Shown piece after piece: positions 34,543 through 42,337 of a stretch of DNA of 43,135 nucleotides (its first letter is position 1; each line of letters begins with the position of its first letter). The position numbers and the translations under genes are program-made. The notes beneath the pieces were generated by a model, which worked only from the letters and a program-made list of their open reading frames with translations, was not told where the DNA came from and made no database searches. Source of the DNA: Candidatus Methanomethylicaceae archaeon (GTDB lineage: Archaea > Thermoproteota > Methanomethylicia > Methanomethylicales > Methanomethylicaceae); NCBI GenBank assembly GCA_025057955.1, contig JANXER010000006.1, forward strand, positions 1 through 43,135, written 5' to 3'.

Positions 34543-35046
34543 CTATTTCTTACCAAATATGAAGATTTCCTTCATAGTTTCAATTTCATAGGTTTCCACA
34601 CCTTCAACAATAGGAGGTTCTTCACGATTTAGAAGACTTATACCAAATTTTCCGCCTCTTTTTAAACACCTCATAATTTCACTTAGAAAACGTTTCTTAT
34701 CCATTATGAGATTTAGCACAGTTACACTAGTAATGATGTCTATGGATTCATCCTTTATTGGTAAGTGCTCTCCATCTGCTAATATCAAATCAATCTTTCC
34801 TCTATTTTTCACCTCTCTTAACATATTTATCGAAATATCCAGTCCTATCATTGTTTTACAATTCACCATATTGAAAAGTATGCCTGTTCCACAGCCTATA
34901 TCCAATAGTATTTCATCTTCTTTTGGCCTCAATTTATTTAGAAGAAAGCTTATTTTCAGTTTTTGCTCATGCTCATATCTCATATTGTATAAATGTGCTG
35001 TAGCATTATACATTTTCATTATATCAACTTTTCTTTCTACAGTCAT
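34543..35046 (-). CDS. Class I SAM-dependent methyltransferase, substrate unknown
   Basis: Protein of 167 residues with a Methyltransf_11-type Rossmann core: LDIGCGTGILF (motif I), IGLDISINML (motif II), LILADGEHLPIKDESIDIITS (motifs III-IV) and RCLKRGGKFGIS (motif V). It is short, lacking the extra C-terminal lobe of many family members. ATG 35046 sits just inside an adjacent TTG. Shares a 53-nt divergent promoter region with the Alba gene. Small-molecule or macromolecule target cannot be read. Confidence 0.85.
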   Translation of the reverse strand: MTVERKVDIMKMYNATAHLYNMRYEHEQKLKISFLLNKLRPKEDEILLDIGCGTGILFNMVNCKTMIGLDISINMLREVKNRGKIDLILADGEHLPIKDESIDIITSVTVLNLIMDKKRFLSEIMRCLKRGGKFGISLLNREEPPIVEGVETYEIETMKEIFIFGKK

Positions 35047-35058
35047 CAAACTAAAAAA

Positions 35059-35069
35059 TTTATTTATAT
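35059..35069 (+). promoter_or_regulatory. TATA region for the Alba gene, possibly bidirectional
   Basis: TTTATTTATAT about 40 nt before ATG 35103, with GAGGGGAT as ribosome-binding site at about 35089-35096. Read on the other strand it also resembles a TATA box for the methyltransferase gene. Assigned by eye. Confidence 0.45.
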
Positions 35070-35102
35070 CCTATTTCATTTTTTTGTTTGAGGGGATAAG
35101 TA

Positions 35103-35420
35103 ATGACAGAAGCTCCAAAGGAAGTAAAACCACAGGAGAGACCCTCCATACCTAAAAATGTTGTATTAGTTGGCAAAAAACCACTAATGAGCTATGTGAT
35201 GGCCGCTCTTATGCAATTAACCGATAGTGGCACTGTCACCATAAAGGCCAGGGGAAGAGCTGTATCTAGGGCTGTAGATGTTGCACAAATATTGGCTAAT
35301 AGATTTCTTAGTAGTGATTCTGTAAAATCTGTCAAAATAGATACAGAAATTATCGGAGATCCTCCAAGAAACGTCTCCATAATTGAAATAACTGTTACTG
35401 GGAAGCCTCTGAAGAAATGA
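35103..35420 (+). CDS. albA: DNA/RNA-binding chromatin protein Alba
   Basis: Abundant archaeal nucleic-acid-binding protein, 105 residues. The lysine pair in VLVGKKPLMSYVMA corresponds to the K16/K17 contact site known in Sulfolobus. Dimer-surface and loop segments ARGRAVSRAVDVAQIL and GDPPRNVSIIEITV are also conserved. A 15-residue Pro/Lys/Glu-rich N-terminal tail precedes the fold. Strong start: GAGGGGAT six bases ahead of ATG. Ends in a T7 run. Confidence 0.96.
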   Translation: MTEAPKEVKPQERPSIPKNVVLVGKKPLMSYVMAALMQLTDSGTVTIKARGRAVSRAVDVAQILANRFLSSDSVKSVKIDTEIIGDPPRNVSIIEITVTGKPLKK

Positions 35421-35432
35421 AGAAATAGCCTC

Positions 35433-35439
35433 TTTTTTT
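35433..35439 (+). terminator. Poly-T terminator after the Alba gene
   Basis: Seven T residues about 12 nt after the Alba stop, overlapping the stop codon of the convergent moaD. Fits a U-tract terminator; no stem seen. Confidence 0.45.
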
Positions 35440-35713
35440 ATCCACCTGCTACTGGAGGGAATATTGAAATACAATCTCCATTTCTCAATTTTGTTTCTAA
35501 TCCTGCTAAATCTCTAATGTCTTTTCCATTTACCAAAATTTTTACGGATTCTTTCTTTTCATCTCCTTCCATTAAAATCTCCTTTATTCTAGCTCCAAAC
35601 ATCTCTATTAATGCTTCAACAGCCTCCCTTACATTTTCTACATTCTCTATTTCTAGAAGAGAGTTGCCTACCATTTCCCTCAGGGTTGCAAATAATTCTA
35701 TTTTTACCTTCAT
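35438..35713 (-). CDS. moaD: MoaD-family molybdopterin/tungstopterin synthase small subunit
   Basis: Ubiquitin-like sulfur carrier of 91 residues used for dithiolene formation in pterin cofactor synthesis. The beta-grasp start KVKIELFATLREMVG and the end ISIFPPVAGG with the terminal Gly-Gly needed for thiocarboxylation are clear. Transcribed away from the AOR fusion gene across a 75-nt shared region. The AOR half needs a tungsto/molybdo-bis-pterin cofactor, so the pairing makes functional sense. A ThiS or SAMP role is a less likely alternative. Confidence 0.88.
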   Translation of the reverse strand: MKVKIELFATLREMVGNSLLEIENVENVREAVEALIEMFGARIKEILMEGDEKKESVKILVNGKDIRDLAGLETKLRNGDCISIFPPVAGG

Positions 35714-35733
35714 TTTTCCACCTCTAAAACAAG

Positions 35734-35741
35734 TTTAAATA
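35734..35741 (+). promoter_or_regulatory. TATA box for the AOR-HPS fusion gene
   Basis: TTTAAATA about 50 nt before ATG 35789, followed by an AAAGGGGGAT ribosome-binding site at about 35776-35785. The same AT-rich block could serve moaD on the opposite strand. Assigned by eye. Confidence 0.45.
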
Positions 35742-35788
35742 TTTCTCCAAATTTAAAATTGATGGATTCTATTATAAAGGGGGATCTT

Positions 35789-38272
35789 ATGGGCGGATAT
35801 ATGGGAAGAGTTCTTAGAGTTGATCTTTCATCAAGAGAAATATCCATTGAAGAATTGAATATGGATGTTGCTATCTCCTTTATTGGTGGACGTGGTTATG
35901 GCGCAAAAATATTATTCGATGAACTTCCAGTAGGTGTAAATCCATTAAGTCCAGAAAATAAGCTGATATTCATGACTGGCCCTCTAACTGGCACCCCTGC
36001 TCCAACTTCAGGGAGATATTCTGTTTCAACAAAATCTCCTCTTACAGGCACAATTTTTGATGCTAATGGTGGTGGATATTTTGGTTTTGAGCTTAAGAGG
36101 GCTGGATTTGATGGTATAATATTTGAAGGTGCAAGTGAAACTCCTGTTTATCTTTCTATAATAGAAGGCAAAGCTGAATTACATGATGCAAGTAATTTAT
36201 GGGGCCTTGATGTATTTGAAACTGATGCTCGTTTGAAGCAAATCGTTGGTAATCCCTTTGCAAGAGTAGCTTGTATAGGTCCTGCTGGTGAAAATTTGGT
36301 AAAAATTGCTGGAATAATGAATGATAAGCATAGAACTGCAGCTAGAGGCGGCGTAGGTGCAGTAATGGGATCAAAGAAGCTTAAAGCAATTGTTGTCAAA
36401 GGATCAAGAGAAATCCCCATAGCTAATCATTATGCTTTCATGAGAGAAGTTCGTAGATGTATGGAAGTAATAAAGGGGCATCCAACTACTGGCGATGGAA
36501 TGGGAAGATATGGTACTGCAGTTCTTATTCATGTAATAAATAAAGCTGGCATCCTTCCTGTGAGAAATTATAGATCTGGGGTTTTCGAGGATGCTGAAAG
36601 GGTAAGTGGAGAGTATATGTCAAAGACCATACTCAAGGGCAAAAAAGGTTGTTTTGCCTGTCCCATTATGTGTGGCAGAATTACCAGAATTAAGCATGAA
36701 GGAAGCGAATTGGAGACAGAAGGGCCAGAGTATGAAACTATATGGACATTCGGGCCTAACTGTGGAATAAATGATCTCGAAGCTATAGCATTTGCAAATC
36801 ATTTATGTAATGCTTATGGAATTGATACAATTTCCATGGGGCAAGTAATATCCTTCATTATGGCATGTTATGAAAGTGGTATAGTTAAGGATATTGGTGT
36901 TGAAGCAAAATTTGGCAATAGTGATGCATTACACAAATTAATAAAAATGACAGCCTTCAGAGAAGGCATTGGTAATATTTTAGCAGAGGGTGTTAAGCGA
37001 GCCTCTGAGATACTGGGAGGGGAGGAATTTGCCTTTCATGTTAAGGGTTTAGAATTGCCTGCATATGATCCAAGAGGTGCTAAGGGAATGGCACTTGCAT
37101 ATGCAACCTCAAATAGAGGGGGCTGTCATTTGAGAGCATTTATGGTTGCTCCTGAAATCTTAAGCACTCCAAGATATCTAAATCCAAATTCATATGATAA
37201 TAAAGCACTTCTTACAAAAATAATGCAAGATGTATTTGCAGTAATCGACTCTTTAATACTTTGTAAATATACATCTCTTGCTCTCTTCTCCACATTGAAA
37301 TTTGAGCCAGATTTTTATGCACGATTACTTACAACAGCTACTGGATTTTACGTAGATCGTGAAGAATTCTATAAAATAGGCGAAAGAATATATAATCTTG
37401 AACGTCTATTCAATGTTAGAGAGGGCTTTTCTAGGAAGGATGACACTCTTCCAAAGCGTTTGCTCTTTGAACCTATGCCTGATGGACCAGCAAAAGGAGA
37501 AACAATTAATTTAGATAGATTACTTAATGAATATTATGCAGTAAGAGGTTGGGACTATAATGGAGTTCCTACTGATAAGAAGGTGTTGGAATTGGGCTTG
37601 AAGCCTTTATACGAAGGACCAAAAATTCAAGTTGCTGTAGATGAGCGTTATTTAAAGGATGCTCTTCCTATAGCTGAGGCTGCATATCGTGGTGGAGCAG
37701 ATATAATTGAAGTTGGTACTCCATTAATAAAATCTGAGGGTTTAAAAGCTGTTAAGGAATTCAGAAAAGTTTGTCCAAATTCTATTATTGTTGCTGATTT
37801 GAAGACATTCGATACTGGTTGGTTGGAAACAGAGTTGGCTGCAGAGAATGGAGCAGATATTGTAACTGTTATGGGTGCTACTGATGATTATACTATAAAG
37901 GATGCTGTGGGAGCTGCAAGGAAATATGGTTTAAAGGTCATGGTAGATCTAATGAATTTGAAAGATCCTATAGCAAGAGCTATGGAAGTTGAAAAACTTG
38001 GTGTAGATTATGTATGCTTACATGTTGGCATAAGTGCACAAGTAAGAGAGCGTGAAATTGATCAAAAAATCTCCCTAATAGAGAAATTGGTGAAATCCGT
38101 TAAAATACCAGTGGCAGTTGCTGGTGGAATAAAAATTGAGGTTGTTCCTTTATTAATAAAAGCTGGCGCAAGAATATTAATAGTTGGAGGAGCCATTACA
38201 AAATCTCCAAATCCAGAGGAGGCCACTAGAATCTTCGTTAATACCACAAGATCTATATGGAAGCAATATTAA
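35789..38272 (+). CDS. Fusion: aldehyde:ferredoxin oxidoreductase + 3-hexulose-6-phosphate synthase
   Basis: One continuous 827-residue frame. Residues 1 to about 605 form a full tungsten-type AOR: GYMGRVLRVDLS start, GGRGYGAKILFDELP, and the [4Fe-4S] ligands C288, C291, C295 (CFACPIMC) and C492 (LILCKY), almost the same numbers as in the Pyrococcus enzyme. Residues about 612-827 form a full HPS: KIQVAVDE start, the metal/catalytic VADLKTFDTG (D670, K672, D675), GADIVTVMGATDDYTI, H745 in LHVGISAQ and VAVAGGI. HPS joins or splits formaldehyde and ribulose 5-phosphate. AOR relatives oxidise aldehydes, including formaldehyde, with ferredoxin. ATG 35789 is chosen because AAAGGGGG stands five bases ahead; an in-frame TTG/ATG lies ten codons earlier. 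The AOR substrate is not proven. Confidence 0.93.
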   Translation: MGGYMGRVLRVDLSSREISIEELNMDVAISFIGGRGYGAKILFDELPVGVNPLSPENKLIFMTGPLTGTPAPTSGRYSVSTKSPLTGTIFDANGGGYFGFELKRAGFDGIIFEGASETPVYLSIIEGKAELHDASNLWGLDVFETDARLKQIVGNPFARVACIGPAGENLVKIAGIMNDKHRTAARGGVGAVMGSKKLKAIVVKGSREIPIANHYAFMREVRRCMEVIKGHPTTGDGMGRYGTAVLIHVINKAGILPVRNYRSGVFEDAERVSGEYMSKTILKGKKGCFACPIMCGRITRIKHEGSELETEGPEYETIWTFGPNCGINDLEAIAFANHLCNAYGIDTISMGQVISFIMACYESGIVKDIGVEAKFGNSDALHKLIKMTAFREGIGNILAEGVKRASEILGGEEFAFHVKGLELPAYDPRGAKGMALAYATSNRGGCHLRAFMVAPEILSTPRYLNPNSYDNKALLTKIMQDVFAVIDSLILCKYTSLALFSTLKFEPDFYARLLTTATGFYVDREEFYKIGERIYNLERLFNVREGFSRKDDTLPKRLLFEPMPDGPAKGETINLDRLLNEYYAVRGWDYNGVPTDKKVLELGLKPLYEGPKIQVAVDERYLKDALPIAEAAYRGGADIIEVGTPLIKSEGLKAVKEFRKVCPNSIIVADLKTFDTGWLETELAAENGADIVTVMGATDDYTIKDAVGAARKYGLKVMVDLMNLKDPIARAMEVEKLGVDYVCLHVGISAQVREREIDQKISLIEKLVKSVKIPVAVAGGIKIEVVPLLIKAGARILIVGGAITKSPNPEEATRIFVNTTRSIWKQY

Positions 38273-38802
38273 AAGTAACCTAAGGTGTTTCCTTGTGAGT
38301 CCATGGTAACAAAACAAGGTCCAAAGTCCTTTACTTCTAAGACCCATACTGCCTCTGGTTCTCCTAAATCTTTCCAATAAACTTCTTTTATGCCTAAAAT
38401 CGACTTTGCTGCTAAAGCTCCTGCTCCACCAGGAAATTCCATATATACAGCACCGTGCTCTTTTAGTGCCTTTTTTGTATTTTCCCCCATTCCTCCCTTT
38501 CCTATAATTCCCCTTAGACCTGTTATCATTATCAAATCCTTTTCAAAAATTTCCATTCTCATGCTTGTTGTTGGACCAGCTGATATTACTTTATTATTCT
38601 TTATGAGTGGGCCACAATGATATATTATTCTATTCTTCAAATCAAATGGTAATTTTCCTCCATTTTTTATAATTTCTAATGCTCTCAGATGTGCCATATC
38701 ACGCATAGTAAATATAATTCCAGTAAAGAAAATTACATCTCCAACTTTGAGCTTTCTAACATCATCTTCATTCAATATTGTATTAAGTTTTAAAACTTTC
38801 AT
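38269..38802 (-). CDS. fumB: Class I fumarate hydratase, beta (C-terminal) subunit
   Basis: Swivelling domain subunit of about 177 residues of the [4Fe-4S] fumarase. Visible are LKVGDVIFFTGIIFTMRDMAH, the YHCGPLI and SAGPTTSMRME motifs and FPGGAGALAAKSI. The longer open frame to 38895 would overlap the alpha gene by 88 nt; ATG 38802, six bases after AAGGTG, gives the normal length. The class also includes L(+)-tartrate dehydratase, so substrate is by analogy. It overlaps the 3' end of the AOR-HPS gene by 4 nt in convergent orientation. Confidence 0.9.
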   Translation of the reverse strand: MKVLKLNTILNEDDVRKLKVGDVIFFTGIIFTMRDMAHLRALEIIKNGGKLPFDLKNRIIYHCGPLIKNNKVISAGPTTSMRMEIFEKDLIMITGLRGIIGKGGMGENTKKALKEHGAVYMEFPGGAGALAAKSILGIKEVYWKDLGEPEAVWVLEVKDFGPCFVTMDSQGNTLGYF

Positions 38803-38807
38803 TAACA

Positions 38808-39617
38808 TCACCTTAAAATGATAGTTCTTCTCCTTAAGGCCCAACATTGTATATTTACTGCTACTGGTAAGCTTGCAGTATGACAATGTCCCCACTCTAT
38901 TAGCACTCCCAATGCTGTTGTCTTACCTCCAAAACCCATTGGCCCTATTCCAAGTTTATTAATTTCTTTCAATAGCTCCTCTTCTAATTCTCTTAAATTT
39001 AAATCAGGATTTTTTGAATTCAATTCTCTCAAAAGTGCTCTCTTTGCAAAGTAAATTGCTTTTTCCATAGTTCCTCCTACACCAACCCCTACTACAATTG
39101 GAGGGCATGGCCTCCTTCCAGCATTTTTAACTGTTTGAATTACCAATTTTTTAATTCCTTCAATTCCACATGTTGGATCAAGCATACTTAAACAGCTTAC
39201 ATTTTCAGATCCTGCGCCTTTTGCTAATATATCTATTTTAGCCTCATTACTATTCTCGAAATGTAGAATTGGATGAAATCTTCCTAAATTTTCTCCTTGA
39301 TTCTCCCTTGTAAAGGGATTAACTGTATTTTTTCTTAAAGGAACTTCTTCAGTTGCCCTCTTTATTCCCTCTATTATCATTTTCCTTATTTCACTAAATT
39401 TTTCTTCACAACTTACGAAAAATTCAATAATCCCAGTATCTTGACATATTGGAATTTTATTCTCTCTTGCATATTTTACATTCTCTAAAATTGCCTCCAT
39501 TATCATTCTACTTAATCCTTCTTCTTTTTCCTTTGCTAATAATAGCTTATTCTCCACATCCTTTGGAAGATCGCATTCTAAAGCTCTTATGGCCTCAACA
39601 ATATCTTCCACATTCAT
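38808..39617 (-). CDS. fumA: Class I fumarate hydratase, alpha (N-terminal) subunit
   Basis: Fe-S catalytic subunit of 269 residues. Candidate cluster cysteines are C58 in IPICQDTG, one in SMLDPTCGIEG and one in the GHCHTASLPVAVNIQCW region. PCPPIVVGVGVGGTMEKA and GIGPMGFGGKTTALGV are family motifs. Ends five bases before the beta subunit start. With only malate/fumarate conversion implied, it may belong to a partial TCA cycle. A 50-nt gap separates it from a divergent unknown gene. Confidence 0.9.
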   Translation of the reverse strand: MNVEDIVEAIRALECDLPKDVENKLLLAKEKEEGLSRMIMEAILENVKYARENKIPICQDTGIIEFFVSCEEKFSEIRKMIIEGIKRATEEVPLRKNTVNPFTRENQGENLGRFHPILHFENSNEAKIDILAKGAGSENVSCLSMLDPTCGIEGIKKLVIQTVKNAGRRPCPPIVVGVGVGGTMEKAIYFAKRALLRELNSKNPDLNLRELEEELLKEINKLGIGPMGFGGKTTALGVLIEWGHCHTASLPVAVNIQCWALRRRTIILR

Positions 39618-39667
39618 AATTTTACTTGAGCATAAAGTATTAGATAAAGAGTGCTATTTTATTATTC

Positions 39668-40081
39668 ATGACGAGTTATGATCAATTGAAAAGATTTGCT
39701 CCCACAATTTCTCAGCTAGTTAGATACATCTATTTTAAAAGCTTTGCAAGAATAGAGCAGGATCTCCCTTCCCTCAGGAATAAACTACTGGAATTTGGAG
39801 ATTTAGGAAGAGGATTCTTTGATGCAATAAAAGGCGCCTATTTAGCAATGAAAGAGAGAGATGCATTCTTAACTAAGATTTACAAGTATGAGGATCCAAA
39901 AAAAATTGAGGATATGGCTGAAAATTTTAAAAATGAGGCCTTTAGACCAACTGTAGATGAATATGAGAAAGGTTTCTTATTATGTTGGGAAATAATTTTG
40001 AAGACTCTATCCACACTTAAAAGGGAATATCCAGAATATCCTCTAAAGGATGAAGAGAATAAACTTACCTCATCCAAATAA
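39668..40081 (+). CDS. Unknown helical protein, 137 residues
   Basis: Not recognised. Predicted all-helical and soluble, with no signal peptide or membrane segment, and one cysteine (LLCWEI). Segments such as TISQLVRYIYFKSFARIEQDL and GYLAMKERD-like GAYLAMKERDAF could form a helical bundle. The C-terminus is charged. It has its own short divergent promoter region with fumA and overlaps the convergent membrane protein gene by 17 nt. Codon use resembles its neighbours, so it is probably a real gene. Confidence 0.7.
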   Translation: MTSYDQLKRFAPTISQLVRYIYFKSFARIEQDLPSLRNKLLEFGDLGRGFFDAIKGAYLAMKERDAFLTKIYKYEDPKKIEDMAENFKNEAFRPTVDEYEKGFLLCWEIILKTLSTLKREYPEYPLKDEENKLTSSK

Positions 40082-40373
40082 TATTAAATACTATTACCCA
40101 TATCACATACCAAATTAGAAAATATGAAAATATTCCAGTCATATAGAACTTTCTTACATCTTTTACATTCATATATATATCTTTAATGCCATATCTAAAT
40201 AACAAATAAGTTATAATGAAAATTAAAACTCCAATCAAGAGTCCAAGCATTTCTTCTAATTTTAAAATTCCAGCAATGATTCCTGCAACTATTGCAAATG
40301 CCACTCTTATATAATACATCTTTCTGTAGATATTTCGCTGAAAGGGTGAAGGATGTGAAGCTTTGTTTGACAT
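40065..40373 (-). CDS. EMC6-like (Rab5ip-family) small membrane protein
   Basis: Membrane protein of 102 residues with three helices: about 24-40 (RVAFAIVAGIIAGILKL), 44-62 (LGLLIGVLIFIITYLLF) and 80-100 (GIFSYFLIWYVIWVIVFNI). The R...A..AG..AGIL.L....G spacing and the late TGIFSYFLIW resemble eukaryotic EMC6, a core subunit of the ER membrane insertase, and its small archaeal relatives. The link is by eye. ATG 40373 overlaps the start of rqcH by 19 nt; an internal ATG at about 40319 would avoid that but leave a very short N-terminus. Confidence 0.6.
   Translation of the reverse strand: MSNKASHPSPFQRNIYRKMYYIRVAFAIVAGIIAGILKLEEMLGLLIGVLIFIITYLLFRYGIKDIYMNVKDVRKFYMTGIFSYFLIWYVIWVIVFNIIWMR
40306..40315 (+). 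promoter_or_regulatory. TATA box for rqcH
   Basis: CTTATATAAT about 40 nt before GTG 40355. If used, transcription starts near 40339 and the leader holds AAAGGGTG. It lies inside the 5' coding part of the divergent EMC6-like gene. Assigned by eye. Confidence 0.35.
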
Positions 40374-42274
40374 CAATTGACCTCCTGGCTATTGTAAGAG
40401 AATTGAAATCTCTACTTATAAATGCTCGTATGGAGAATATATACAATTTGGATAATTTGGCCTTTATTTTTCGCTTTCATACATCAATGGGAAATATGGA
40501 CGTAATTTTTGAACTAGGAAGGAGAGTTAATATCACTAATTATAAATATCCATTACTTTCACAACCATCTCGTCATGCTATGATAATGAGATCCCTGCTT
40601 CTTAATTCCTTTGTATTATCTATTGATCAAATAAATCTTGATAGAATAATTAGCTTTAAATTAAAATCTGATAGAATTCTAAACCTTTATTTAGAAGTTT
40701 TTGGAGAAGGAAATGTTATCATAACAGATGAATTTGGAAAAATTCTCTATGCTCTCCATCAAAAGAAAATGCGCGATAGATCAATAATAACTGGAGCACT
40801 TTACTCTCCTCCTCCAATTAGAGGTAAAAGCATTTATGATGAGATAAAATTACAAAAAGTTGAGGCAATTAAGTTTCTAGTGAAACAAATGAATCTTCCC
40901 CCAGAGTTCATTGAGGAGGTTCTTTTTAGATGTTCAATTAATCCCAAGTTAGAGCTATCTGAAGAGGATTTTAGAAAATTTTTGAATACAGCAAGACAAT
41001 TGATTGAAGAGATTAAAACCCATCCTTTGAGACCAAACTTGATATTAAAGGATGGGGAAAAAATCTCCATCCAACCCATTGAATTTTTATCCTTACCATA
41101 TGAGCGCGTTTACTTTGAGTCATTTAATGCTGCAGTGGATGAATATTTTTCACACTTAACTTTAAAGAAAATTTCAGAGAAGGAAAAGCAGCCCATTGAA
41201 GAGGAATTAAAAAAGCTGGAGAGGATTCTTAAAAGTCAGGAAGAATATGCAAAGGAATTGGAGAGGAAAATAAACGAAAATAGAAAAATTGGCGAACTTA
41301 TTTTAAGTAATTTAATACAAATTCAAAATTTAATTGATTATATTATTAAAATGCGTAAGGAGAATTATGATTGGAATATTATTTTAAAAAATTCACCAAT
41401 GAAGATAATTGATATTGACACTAATAGTGGCATGCTTAAAATTATAATAGATGATAAAGAAATAACCTTAGATCTTAAGCGTTCCGCCTCAGAGAATATG
41501 AATAAATTCTTTTCCCTATCGAAAGAATATGCAGAGAAGTTAAAAGGTCTTAAGAATGCAATTAAGGAAACTCAAGATAAAATTGATAAATTAAGAAAAG
41601 GTCTTCAGAAAATTCAAGAGCCAATTCCCATAAAATCAATGAAGAAGGAATGGTATGAAAAATTTAGATGGACATTTTCATCACAAGGATTTTTAATAAT
41701 AGGAGGAAAGGATGCTAGACAGAATGAAATTCTTGTTAAAAAGTATTTAGAATCAAGAGATATTTTTGCTCATTCAGAAGCTCCTGGTGGATCAGTAGTT
41801 ATAGTAAAATCAAATAATCAAGAAATACCAGAGGAGACTAAGAGAGAGGCTGTGGCTTTTGCTGTAGTATACTCAAAGGCTTGGAAGGCTGGTTTAAGTT
41901 CTGCTGATGGTTATTGGGTTTATGCTAATCAAGTAACGAAATCCCCTCCTTCTGGAGAATATCTAGGAAAAGGAGCATTTATGATATATGGAGAGAGAAA
42001 TTATGTAAGAAACATTTCTCTTATAATTCATCTTGGGGTTAAAATATTTGAGAATTCATACAAGATTATAGTTGGCAATGAATCTTTCGTTAAGGAAAAT
42101 GCAGTGAGCTTTGTAAAGCTTACTCCTGGAAAGTTTAGGGGAAAAGAGTTGGTGAAAAAAATAAAAGAGCTTTTATTGAAAAGGGCTAATATGGAATATC
42201 ATCAAATAATAAATTTAATACCTGATAGTGAAATACTGGCCCTTATACCTTTTGGAGAGGCACAACCTATGTAA
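40355..42274 (+). CDS. rqcH: RqcH (NFACT family), ribosome quality control factor
   Basis: Archaeal homologue of RqcH/Rqc2/NEMF, which binds peptidyl-tRNA on split large subunits and tags stalled chains. About 639 residues. NFACT-N is at the start (LTSIDLLAIVRELKSLL), then a long coiled coil (about 280-430, with KEKQPIEEELKKLERILKSQ). NFACT-R/DUF814 has FRWTFSSQGFLIIGGKDARQNE and AHSEAPGGSVVIVK. GTG 40355, giving MKLCLTSIDL, is chosen because AAAGGGTG lies six bases ahead and the resulting N-terminus matches the family. Confidence 0.93.
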   Translation: MKLCLTSIDLLAIVRELKSLLINARMENIYNLDNLAFIFRFHTSMGNMDVIFELGRRVNITNYKYPLLSQPSRHAMIMRSLLLNSFVLSIDQINLDRIISFKLKSDRILNLYLEVFGEGNVIITDEFGKILYALHQKKMRDRSIITGALYSPPPIRGKSIYDEIKLQKVEAIKFLVKQMNLPPEFIEEVLFRCSINPKLELSEEDFRKFLNTARQLIEEIKTHPLRPNLILKDGEKISIQPIEFLSLPYERVYFESFNAAVDEYFSHLTLKKISEKEKQPIEEELKKLERILKSQEEYAKELERKINENRKIGELILSNLIQIQNLIDYIIKMRKENYDWNIILKNSPMKIIDIDTNSGMLKIIIDDKEITLDLKRSASENMNKFFSLSKEYAEKLKGLKNAIKETQDKIDKLRKGLQKIQEPIPIKSMKKEWYEKFRWTFSSQGFLIIGGKDARQNEILVKKYLESRDIFAHSEAPGGSVVIVKSNNQEIPEETKREAVAFAVVYSKAWKAGLSSADGYWVYANQVTKSPPSGEYLGKGAFMIYGERNYVRNISLIIHLGVKIFENSYKIIVGNESFVKENAVSFVKLTPGKFRGKELVKKIKELLLKRANMEYHQIINLIPDSEILALIPFGEAQPM

Positions 42275-42337
42275 AATTTAACATTTGTGAGAAATCCACT
42301 TAAATATAATTGAACAAGTATATAGTGGGTGCTCTTT

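Noticed and set aside
34706-35155. Plus-strand 149-codon open frame across the methyltransferase and into Alba
   Set aside because: Antisense of a recognisable methyltransferase and out of frame with Alba.
35759-38272. AOR-HPS fusion as an assembly or frameshift artefact
   Set aside because: Both domains are full length, joined in frame through a short linker without low-complexity sequence, and codon use is the same on both sides. Raw reads would still be needed for proof.
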